Assembly: GCA_945897435.1 (NCBI GenBank)
Contig: CAMDFJ010000006.1
Location: forward strand, 1 to 61,755
Source of the DNA: Candidatus Kuenenia stuttgartensis
GTDB lineage: Bacteria > Planctomycetota > Planctomycetia > Pirellulales > UBA1268
Direction: 5' to 3'
Length of the DNA: 61,755 nt
The notes beneath the pieces are model-generated. The model worked only from the letters and a program-made list of their open reading frames with translations. It made no database searches and was not told where the DNA came from. Positions 25,337 to 32,623 of this stretch are shown piece after piece. Position 1 is the stretch's first letter; each line of letters starts with the position of its first letter. A program made the translations under genes and the position numbers.

Positions 25337-26776
25337 TTAGAGCGCCCGGCGAAACCGCTTCGGGGCCCGGCCCTTGCCCAGAAGCGCCGCAGCCGGTGGT
25401 TTCTTCGGCTGTTCTTCGGGGGCGGCATCGGCAGTCTGGCCGGCGTTGTCGGCAGGTCCCGTTCCCTCACGAATGGGCAGGGGCCCCGGCTTCGGGCGCC
25501 GATCAAAGGCCTCGAAGCCCGCGATCTCGTCCCGCTTGAGCAGTTTTTCGATCCGCATCTCGATCCGGGTCAACTGCGGCCCCTCGTCGGGGGCGACAAA
25601 CGTGTAGGCCACTCCCTCCCGCCCCATCCGGCCGGTGCGACCGACCCGGTGGACGTAGTCGTCGCAAAACTCGGGAATGTCGTAGTTGATGATGTGCGAG
25701 AGGCTGGAGACGTCGATGCCGCGGCCGACGACGTCGGTCGCCACCAGCACTTTGACGGTTCCCTCGCGGAACTGCTTCATCACCCGGTCGCGGATGCCCT
25801 GCGAGAGATCGCCGTGGATGCAGGCCACCTCGGCGGCATGGCCACGCCGCCGCGACAGCCGCTCGAAAATCTTGTCGGTCCCCCGCTTGGTCCTGCAGAA
25901 GACGATCACCTGACGCGGGTTCTCCCGCTCCAGGAGCCGCTCGAGGAGGTCGAACTTCCTGGTCGGATCGACGGTGAAATAGAACTGATCGATCGTCTCG
26001 ACGGAGATTTCGTTGGTGGAGAAGTCAAGGATCTCTGGGTCCCGCATGTACCGCGTCGCCAGTTTGGCGACGGGCGGCGGGACCGTGGCCGAGAGCAGCA
26101 GGGTCTGACGGCTCTCAGGGCAGCGTCGCAGAATCTTCTCGATGTCGGGCCGAAAACCGATGTCGAGCATCCGATCCGCCTCATCGAGCGTGACGATCTC
26201 AAGGCCGGAGAGCGTGATCGTGCCACGACTGAGATGGTCGAGCACCCGCCCGGGCGTGCCGACCACGACGGCCGGATGCTTGGCGAGTTTGTCGATCTGC
26301 CCCTTGATCGGCTTGCCACCGTAGACGGCGACACAATGGATCCGGGAGCCATGGGCCAATTTCTCGAATTCGTCTCGAACCTGGACAGCAAGTTCGCGTG
26401 TCGGCACGAGCACGAGGGCCCTCGGCCCGCCGCCGCGGCCGGGCTGCGACACCCGCTCCAGGATCGGAAGCACGAACGAGGCCGTCTTGCCGGTGCCCGT
26501 GCGGGCCTGTCCGAGCAGATCGGCGCCAGTCAAGGCCCGCGGGATGAGCCCGGCCTGTACCGGTGTGGGCACCGTGTATCCAGCCCGTTCGACGGCGGCG
26601 AGCGTCGCGGGCGAAAGGCCGAGTTCGCGAAAACTCCCCGCCACGACATCGGCAGCGTGGGCAGGCGTGCCCCGCGATCCCGCTGAGGCATCAGCATCCG
26701 CCCCGACGGCCGTGCCCGGCTCCGCCGGTCGACCGTCCCATGATTCAGAAACCACTCGCTGTCCCCGTGAGAACAC
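25337..26776 (-). CDS. DEAD-box ATP-dependent RNA helicase (RhlE-like)
   Basis: A 479-residue DEAD-box helicase for ribosome assembly or RNA turnover. The motifs are all present: F...GL and PTPVQ (Q motif) near 50-75, ARTGTGKT near 91-98, PTREL near 126, TPGR near 178, LDEADRML near 203-210, SAT near 235, RGIDVSS near 354 and HRVGRTGR near 377-384. About 45 variable residues precede the Q motif, and the tail is Pro/Lys/Arg-rich (KGRAPKRFRRAL), likely RNA-binding. The start is a GTG at 26776; the conserved core would allow a later start. 101 bases separate it from sdhB. Confidence 0.94.
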   Translation of the reverse strand: MFSRGQRVVSESWDGRPAEPGTAVGADADASAGSRGTPAHAADVVAGSFRELGLSPATLAAVERAGYTVPTPVQAGLIPRALTGADLLGQARTGTGKTASFVLPILERVSQPGRGGGPRALVLVPTRELAVQVRDEFEKLAHGSRIHCVAVYGGKPIKGQIDKLAKHPAVVVGTPGRVLDHLSRGTITLSGLEIVTLDEADRMLDIGFRPDIEKILRRCPESRQTLLLSATVPPPVAKLATRYMRDPEILDFSTNEISVETIDQFYFTVDPTRKFDLLERLLERENPRQVIVFCRTKRGTDKIFERLSRRRGHAAEVACIHGDLSQGIRDRVMKQFREGTVKVLVATDVVGRGIDVSSLSHIINYDIPEFCDDYVHRVGRTGRMGREGVAYTFVAPDEGPQLTRIEMRIEKLLKRDEIAGFEAFDRRPKPGPLPIREGTGPADNAGQTADAAPEEQPKKPPAAALLGKGRAPKRFRRAL

Positions 26777-26877
26777 TGTCCGTCACGCCGCGTGAACGTT
26801 TATTCATGAGGCAAGACTACCACGGCTGCCCGTTTCCGGCAAACCGACAGGGGGATCGGCTGCGTTCTCGATGCAGA

Positions 26878-27774
26878 TCAGCGGTCGAACAGCTTCTTGA
26901 TGGCCCAAACCGTGGCGGCCCGGCCCGCGCGGGCGATCGAGCGGGTCAGCGGGATGTGCTTCGGGCAGACGGCGACACAGTTCTGCGCATTGCCGCACAT
27001 CTGAATGCCACCTTCACCGGTCAATGCCGCCAGCCGTTCGTCGGCGATCATCCTGCCTGTCGGATGGGCGTTGAAGAGCATCGCCTGACTGATGGCGTGG
27101 GCGCCGACAAATCCCCTGTCGAATGCGGCCTTCCGCCTGGCATCGAAGGCCTCCGCCGATTCCCCTTCACGCTGCACGACCTCGATCTTCGTGTACTGCG
27201 GACAGGCCTCGAGGCAGCAGCCGCAGCTCATGCATGTCGAGAGCGGATAGGCATCCTCCTGGTCCTCCGGAGAAATCCGCGGGCCGGGGCCATGGTCGTA
27301 GGAGCCGTCGACCGGAACCCAGGCCTCAACACGCTCCAGACCCCGGAAGACCCTGCGCCTGTCGACGACGAGGTCCCTGACGACCGGAAACTTCGACATC
27401 GGTCGCAGTTCAATCTCCTCGGAGTTGTCCTCGAGCAGCCTGTCGACGAGCGCAGTGCAGGCCATTCTGGTCCGGCCGTTGACAAGCATCGTGCAGGAGC
27501 CGCAGACCTCCTCGAGACAGTTGCAGTCCCAGGCGACGGGCGCCACGCTGCGGCCGTCTTCGGCCCGGGCCGTGGCGGCGATCCGCTGCAGGATGCTGAT
27601 CACGTTCATGTTCGGTTCATACGGGATCGCATGTCGCTCCCAATAACTCTCCTGCCCCGGTGCATCCTGCCTCAGCACACGGACATGAATCGTGCGAGAC
27701 GTCGCCCCCGCACCGTGGCCGGCGGCCGTGGCGACATCGCCGGCGTCATGGTTCGTCTCAACAGCCTGGATCAT
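26878..27774 (-). CDS. sdhB: Succinate dehydrogenase iron-sulfur subunit
   Basis: A 298-residue SdhB that passes electrons from the flavoprotein to the membrane cytochrome. The 2Fe-2S ligands are in WDCNCLEEVCGSC with a later MAC (about 86-111). The 4Fe-4S and 3Fe-4S ligands are in CMSCGCCLEACPQY near 182-195 and in NCVAVCPKHIPL near 268-279. ATG 27774 (MIQAVETNHD) has AGGAG 8 bases upstream and is preferred over the upstream in-frame ATG at 27813. It is the last gene of the sdhC-sdhA-sdhB operon, 69 bases after sdhA. Confidence 0.96.
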   Translation of the reverse strand: MIQAVETNHDAGDVATAAGHGAGATSRTIHVRVLRQDAPGQESYWERHAIPYEPNMNVISILQRIAATARAEDGRSVAPVAWDCNCLEEVCGSCTMLVNGRTRMACTALVDRLLEDNSEEIELRPMSKFPVVRDLVVDRRRVFRGLERVEAWVPVDGSYDHGPGPRISPEDQEDAYPLSTCMSCGCCLEACPQYTKIEVVQREGESAEAFDARRKAAFDRGFVGAHAISQAMLFNAHPTGRMIADERLAALTGEGGIQMCGNAQNCVAVCPKHIPLTRSIARAGRAATVWAIKKLFDR

Positions 27775-27843
27775 CGGATGCTCCTGCCTTTGCTGACTCT
27801 CTGGTCGCGGCACGACCGGCCGCGGCTTCGTCCTTCCCGGTCC

Positions 27844-29838
27844 TCATGCACCTGCCGCAACAGGCTGCGGTGAAGTCTCTCCCGCCTGCCCTGCAGCCCG
27901 CTGCCGCTCCCTCCAGACCTCCTCGATCACGTCGCCGCCGACGAGTCCGTAGAGTCTCGGCCGCGGTGGAATGAGCGACGTGTCGATGTCCTCGTAGGAG
28001 ATCTGCGGGTGTCCGTCCGCACCGTGCTTGGCGATCGTGCTCTTGAGCCATTTCCTGGTGTTGGCCTCGAAACGATCGCACCATTCCTCGGCCTCGCGGC
28101 GCTGCTCGACGGGATCGGTGGCCGCGATCCCTGGCATCGCAGTCGACGGCTTGTAGTGGGCGCCGCGGCACTCGTCCCGCAGGAGCGCACCCTTGAGAAT
28201 CAATTTGGCGATCGGAAACATGTCGCCGAGCGACTTCGTGAAGACGACATTTTGATTCGTCCAGTTGCCGGTATCGGAGAGCGAGCATCGCTGCCAACGC
28301 TCCTCGAGGCCACAGACCTCGTCGTAGGCGGCGGCAAGTTGCTCGTTGCGGCGCACGACAGTCGCCACACGGGTCATCAGTCCGCCCAACTGCTGGTGGA
28401 GATCGTAGGGATTCTCATTGCCTCCGCGCCGGGCGAGCAGCGACTCATGACGGGCCTCCTGCCGCCGCAGCGAGGCGTCGAACAGCCGAGACGACTCCTC
28501 CGCCGACGTCTTCCGCACGGCAGCCCCGGAGGCGATCACGCTCGGTGCGCAGAACAGTCCGCTGAAGATGCAGGAGAGCAGCGAATTGGCCCCCAGCCGG
28601 TTGGCACCGTGATACTGGTAATCGCATTCGCCGATCGCATACAGACCCGGGATGCTCGTCTGCTGATTCTTCGGGTCACCCTCTTCGAGGCCGCCGGAAC
28701 TGCTCTTCTGATAGTCGACCCAGAGCCCTCCCATCGAGTAATGCACCGCCGGGAAGATCTTCATCGGCACGACACGCGGGTCGACGCCCTGGAACTTTTC
28801 GTAGATCTCGAGGATGCCGCCGAGTTTGCGGTCGAGCATCTCCCGGGAGAGGTGTGTCAGATCGAGGTAAACGCAGAGCCGATCCTTCTCGACCGACAGC
28901 CCGTCGGTCGTGCAGATGTCGAAGATCTCCCGCGTGGCGATGTCACGCGGCACGAGATTGCCATATTTCGGATACCGCTCCTCGAGAAAATAGCACCGCT
29001 CGGCCTCTGGGATTTCCCGCGGGTCGCGGGGGTCCTGCGGCTTTCGCGGCACCCAGACCCGGCCTCCCTCGCCGCGGGCGCTCTCGCTCATCAGCCGGAG
29101 TTTGTCGGCGCCTGGGATCGCTGTCGGGTGGACCTGGATGAACTCGCCGTTTCCATACCAGGCCCCGGCCTGATAAGCCCGGCTCACCGCACTCCCGGTG
29201 CAGACCATCGACATCGTCGAACGTCCATAAACCAGTCCGCACCCGCCCGTGGCGAGAACGACGGCGTCGGCCGGAAACGCCCGGAACTGCATCGTGACCA
29301 GATCCTGGCAGACGGCCCCTCGACAGCGGCCAGAGGCGTCGAGCACCGGTTCGAGGAAATCCCAGAACTCCCACTTCTTCACCCTGCCGGAAACCTCGTA
29401 TCGCCGAACCTGCTCGTCGAGGGCGTAGAGGAGTTGCTGGCCGGTCGTGGCGCCGGCAAAGGCTGTCCGCTTGTAAAGCGTGCCGCCGAAACGTCGCTGA
29501 TCGCGAAACCCCTCCGGCGTGCGATTGAAGGGCACGCCGAGACGATCCATCAGATCGATGATCCGCGGCCCCCAATCGGCCATTTCCTTGACCGGGGGCT
29601 GATGCTGGAGGAAATCGCCGCCGTAGACCGTGTCGTCGAAGTGCTTCCACTCGTTGTCGCCCTGCTGCCGCGTCAGGGCGTTGACGCTGTTGATGCCTCC
29701 CTGGGCGCAGGCGCTGTGGGATCGCTTGACGGGCACCAGACTCACGAGATCGACGTCGGTACCAGATTCGGCGAGTCGCATGGTCGCCGCGAGGCCAGCC
29801 AGACCGCCTCCGATCACGAGAACGCGAGGTTGAGCCAT
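27844..29838 (-). CDS. sdhA: Succinate dehydrogenase flavoprotein subunit
   Basis: A 664-residue SdhA/FrdA, the catalytic subunit oxidising succinate to fumarate. The FAD-binding loop VLVIGGGLAGLAA opens the protein at about 5-17. The covalent-flavin site is HSACAQGGINS near 44-54. The substrate region includes TGGCGLVYGRS near 194, and the C-terminal GANRLGANSLLSC lies near 425-437. Starting at ATG 29838 (MAQPRVLVIGG) matches the family; 12 unrelated residues would precede it from 29874, overlapping sdhC. The gene begins 4 bases after the sdhC stop. Confidence 0.96.
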   Translation of the reverse strand: MAQPRVLVIGGGLAGLAATMRLAESGTDVDLVSLVPVKRSHSACAQGGINSVNALTRQQGDNEWKHFDDTVYGGDFLQHQPPVKEMADWGPRIIDLMDRLGVPFNRTPEGFRDQRRFGGTLYKRTAFAGATTGQQLLYALDEQVRRYEVSGRVKKWEFWDFLEPVLDASGRCRGAVCQDLVTMQFRAFPADAVVLATGGCGLVYGRSTMSMVCTGSAVSRAYQAGAWYGNGEFIQVHPTAIPGADKLRLMSESARGEGGRVWVPRKPQDPRDPREIPEAERCYFLEERYPKYGNLVPRDIATREIFDICTTDGLSVEKDRLCVYLDLTHLSREMLDRKLGGILEIYEKFQGVDPRVVPMKIFPAVHYSMGGLWVDYQKSSSGGLEEGDPKNQQTSIPGLYAIGECDYQYHGANRLGANSLLSCIFSGLFCAPSVIASGAAVRKTSAEESSRLFDASLRRQEARHESLLARRGGNENPYDLHQQLGGLMTRVATVVRRNEQLAAAYDEVCGLEERWQRCSLSDTGNWTNQNVVFTKSLGDMFPIAKLILKGALLRDECRGAHYKPSTAMPGIAATDPVEQRREAEEWCDRFEANTRKWLKSTIAKHGADGHPQISYEDIDTSLIPPRPRLYGLVGGDVIEEVWRERQRAAGQAGETSPQPVAAGA

Positions 29839-29842
29839 GGGA

Positions 29843-30667
29843 TCAGGTTCCTTCGGATGAAACTGGACCGGCATTCGGCAAGGAGGAATTGGACGTCCCT
29901 CGAACGGCCGGAGATCGCCCCTCCTCGATCGGCATCTCCCCCTTCAGCATCCGCTTGACCTCGTCCATGCGGTCCTCGACGCCCCGGGCCTTGGCCACGT
30001 CGACCGTCCGCAGTCCGCCAATGGCGCCGAGGCCCGCGGCGGCGAGCACGACTCCGACGGCGATGCTGACCCAGTTGGCCCGTCGCATCGCGGCCGGACT
30101 GGTCCACAGCCCCCAGGTGATGCCCAGGGTCCAGAGGCCGTTGGAGAAGTGAAACACTGTCGAGAGCACGCCGATGGCGTAGAGAATCGAGACCAGCAGC
30201 GGCCGAATCGCGATCGCCGCCGTGCTCGTCGCATGATGCGGATCAAATCCTCCCTCGCTGCCACGGAGCGGTGCACCCAGCCAGTGCAGTTGGATCAGGT
30301 GGCCGATGATGAACGCGAAGGCGATCATGCCAGTTGCCCGCTGAAGCGTGTAACGGACGTTCCCGACGTAGGGATAGGAGCCCACGTTCGGCAATCCGCC
30401 GGCGATGATCGCGAAACCCACCGCGGCGTGAAACAGCATCGGCAGAAAAATGAAGGCGATCTCGATGGGCACGAGCAGCGGCCCGAGCGAATGGATCATG
30501 TCGACCCGAGACTGAAACGACTCCGGCCCGCCCAGCACCGAGGCGTTGGTGAGCAGGTGCACGACGAGAAACGCCCCCACCGGAATCAGTCCGGAGAGAG
30601 AGAACAGTCGGTAGATCAGAAACTGATGCCGGGAAAGGAAGGATCTCGATGGCTCGGGCTGGTTCAC
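29843..30667 (-). CDS. sdhC: Succinate dehydrogenase cytochrome b558 subunit
   Basis: A 274-residue di-heme, type B SdhC membrane anchor with about five to six hydrophobic helices between residues 20 and 225. Candidate heme-ligand His are in FLVVHLLTN, MLFHAAVG, FIIGHLIQLHW and STVFHFSNGLW. About 50 residues at the C-terminus are polar and cytoplasmic. The GTG at 30667 (VNQPEPSRSF) follows GAGG and lies downstream of the predicted promoter; the frame is open to 30766, but that stretch contains the promoter. It is the first gene of the sdhCAB operon. Confidence 0.9.
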   Translation of the reverse strand: MNQPEPSRSFLSRHQFLIYRLFSLSGLIPVGAFLVVHLLTNASVLGGPESFQSRVDMIHSLGPLLVPIEIAFIFLPMLFHAAVGFAIIAGGLPNVGSYPYVGNVRYTLQRATGMIAFAFIIGHLIQLHWLGAPLRGSEGGFDPHHATSTAAIAIRPLLVSILYAIGVLSTVFHFSNGLWTLGITWGLWTSPAAMRRANWVSIAVGVVLAAAGLGAIGGLRTVDVAKARGVEDRMDEVKRMLKGEMPIEEGRSPAVRGTSNSSLPNAGPVSSEGT

Positions 30668-30738
30668 TGACGGCCTCGTGGCACGTGAGACTGGCTGGAT
30701 GGCGGCGGAGCACTGGCGGGACTGCTGCCCGCAAAGGG

Positions 30739-30766
30739 AGTATAGGTTGGCGTCCAGCACCGGCAA
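30739..30766 (-). promoter_or_regulatory. Promoter of sdhCAB
   Basis: Read on the minus strand: TTGCCG (30766-30761), a 16-base spacer and TATACT (30744-30739). The predicted transcript start is near 30732, giving a leader of about 65 bases before the sdhC GTG. It faces away from the matching promoter at 30781-30809. A 9-base direct repeat TTGGCGTCC (30747-30755 and 30781-30789) overlaps both promoters and could be an operator. Confidence 0.6.
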
Positions 30767-30780
30767 CGCCGATCAGACAT

Positions 30781-30809
30781 TTGGCGTCCCAGGCAACCGG
30801 ATTTATACT
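30781..30809 (+). promoter_or_regulatory. Promoter of the GAF/response-regulator gene
   Basis: TTGGCG (30781-30786), a 17-base spacer and TATACT (30804-30809). The predicted transcript start is near 30816, and GGAGGG at about 30830 leads to the GTG at 30843. The two divergent -10 boxes form the inverted pair GAGTATA/TATACTC. Confidence 0.6.
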
Positions 30810-30842
30810 CTGGCCTTCAGCACGCCGCATGGAGGGTCGCTG

Positions 30843-32474
30843 GTGTCCGAGACGACCACATCGTCCGAGCGAAGCCCCGACGGGGCCGCCGGGAGCGGTA
30901 TCCCTCGAGCCACGCCGGACCTGATCTGCAACGTCGTTCTGGATCATTTCCCGGACGGAGTCGCCCTCGTCGACGTGCCGTCTCCGGATCGCGATCCAGA
31001 ATCCGTCGACGCAACGGTCGTCTGGGCGAACGATCGCTTCTGTGAATGGTGCTCCCAGGGCAGTGTCTTCGGCTGTGGCTTCTTTCAGGCCCTCGGCCTG
31101 CCGGAAATTCTCGGCCCCGAGCCCTCCCCTCTCAGGGCTGCCGCCAGGCTGCGAAAGACCGTCGGCACAACACTGCGAACGGCAACCCACCGCTATCTGA
31201 GCGTGCTTGCGAGCCCGGCCGCAGACGGTCCCGAAAATCTTCCAACGTCCGGCTGCCGGGTCATCGTCGCGGTCCGAGATGTCACCGACACGATCCTCGA
31301 GCAGCAGAAGCGTGCCGCCATCCACCAGGCCGGCCAGAAGCTGGCCGACCTCTCCCCGGCCGAACTGGCCGACATGACCGTCCAGGAGCGGATCGAACTG
31401 CTGAAGAGCAACATCATCCACTATTCGAAGGACCTGCTCCAGTTCGATGTCGTCGAGATCCGGCTCCTCGATCAGCAGACCGGACGACTCGAACCCTTGC
31501 TGGCGGAGGGCATGCAGCCCGAGGCCGAGGCCCGCGTCCTCTACGCGCGGCCCGAAAACAATGGCGTCACAGGCTACGTCGCCGCCACGGGACGGAGCTA
31601 TCGCTGCGACGACACCACCAAAGACCCGCTCTATCTGGAGGGCTGCAAAGGGGCCAAGAGTTCGCTCACCGTGCCGCTCATGCTCCACGATCAGGTGATC
31701 GGAACCTTCAACGTCGAGAGCCCGGAGCCAGGCGGATTTTCCGAGACTGACCTGCAGTTTCTCGGGATTTTTTCCCGCGATGTGGCCGCCGCCCTCAACA
31801 CCCTCGAACTGCTCGTGGCCGAGAAGGCCTCGACGGCCGCCGAGAGCATCGAGGCGATCCATGGCGCGGTCGCCCTGCCCGTCGACGACATCCTCAATGA
31901 TGCCGTCAACGTGATGGAGCGTTACATCGGACACGATGCAGAGGTCGTCGAACGGCTGCAACGGATTCTGCGAAACGCCCGCGACATCAAGCTCGTGATC
32001 CAAAAGGTGGGCGAGAAGATGGCCCCCTGCTCGGCTCATTCCCAGCTCCGTCAGGGGGAGCGTCGGCCGGGACTCGTCGGCCGGAGCATTCTGGTGGTCG
32101 ATGCCGACGAGCAGGTGCGTGCTGCGGCCCACGCCCTGCTCGAACGGTACGGCTGCACCGTGGAAACCGCCCGCGACGGTGCTGAAGCGACCTCGATGGT
32201 GCGGGCAGTCGGCAACGATGCCTACGACGTGATCATCGCCGACATCCGGCTTCCCGACATGAGTGGCTACCAGCTGCTGCTGAAGCTTCAGGAAATCCTC
32301 GACCCCGTGCCGCTGGTGCTCATGACCGGGTTCGGCTACGACCCAGGCCACTCGATCGTGAAGGCCAGGCAGGCGGGCATCGAACTCGTGCTCTTCAAGC
32401 CGTTCCGGGTCGACCAGCTTCTCGACACCGTCGAACGGGCCGTGTTCGGCCGGCCAAATCCGACCCGCTGCTGA
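30843..32474 (+). CDS. GAF domain and response-regulator receiver protein
   Basis: A 543-residue signalling protein. The N-terminus (about 20-150) looks PAS-like (VALVDVPSPDRD, WANDRFCEWC). A GAF domain spans about 190-330 (GVTGYVAATGRSY, SSLTVPLMLHDQVIGTFNVE). A helical linker near 345-400 follows, and a REC domain occupies about 415-540: VVDADEQVR acidic pocket, phospho-acceptor Asp in IIADIRLPDMSG near 466, and Lys in LFKPF. There is no histidine-kinase ATPase domain and no DNA-binding domain, so it probably works through protein contacts. The GTG start is set by the GGAGGG site and promoter; an in-frame ATG at 30678 lies upstream of the promoter. It is divergent from sdhCAB. Confidence 0.85.
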   Translation: MSETTTSSERSPDGAAGSGIPRATPDLICNVVLDHFPDGVALVDVPSPDRDPESVDATVVWANDRFCEWCSQGSVFGCGFFQALGLPEILGPEPSPLRAAARLRKTVGTTLRTATHRYLSVLASPAADGPENLPTSGCRVIVAVRDVTDTILEQQKRAAIHQAGQKLADLSPAELADMTVQERIELLKSNIIHYSKDLLQFDVVEIRLLDQQTGRLEPLLAEGMQPEAEARVLYARPENNGVTGYVAATGRSYRCDDTTKDPLYLEGCKGAKSSLTVPLMLHDQVIGTFNVESPEPGGFSETDLQFLGIFSRDVAAALNTLELLVAEKASTAAESIEAIHGAVALPVDDILNDAVNVMERYIGHDAEVVERLQRILRNARDIKLVIQKVGEKMAPCSAHSQLRQGERRPGLVGRSILVVDADEQVRAAAHALLERYGCTVETARDGAEATSMVRAVGNDAYDVIIADIRLPDMSGYQLLLKLQEILDPVPLVLMTGFGYDPGHSIVKARQAGIELVLFKPFRVDQLLDTVERAVFGRPNPTRC

Positions 32475-32498
32475 ATCTTCCGGAAAAGTTTCCTGGAT

Positions 32499-32520
32499 AG
32501 GCAGTTACTGCCCAATTTTC
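32499..32520 (+). terminator. Possible intrinsic terminator after the GAF/REC gene
   Basis: GGCAG-TTA-CTGCC (32499-32511) is followed by CAATTTTCC, 25 bases after the stop codon at 32474. The stem is only 5-6 bp and the T-run four, so it is weak. The rest of the 149-base gap before the secretin gene shows no convincing promoter. Confidence 0.4.
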
Positions 32521-32623
32521 CAGGGCCCGGTTTTTCCCGGATCTGACATGGCCTTGACCTGCAGGTGGCGGCGCACGTACCTCTCCCGCCTGACCGTTCT
32601 CCTGCACCGAGGAATTTCAGGCC

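Noticed and set aside
28009-29958. 649-codon open frame on the plus strand opposite sdhA
   Set aside because: sdhA has every catalytic motif, and the antisense frame has none.
30243-32351. 702-codon minus-strand frame opposite the GAF/REC gene
   Set aside because: The opposite strand has clear GAF and receiver motifs and a promoter with ribosome site; this frame has neither.
32554-32582. TTGACC as a -35 box for the secretin gene
   Set aside because: No acceptable -10 box occurs 16-18 bases downstream.
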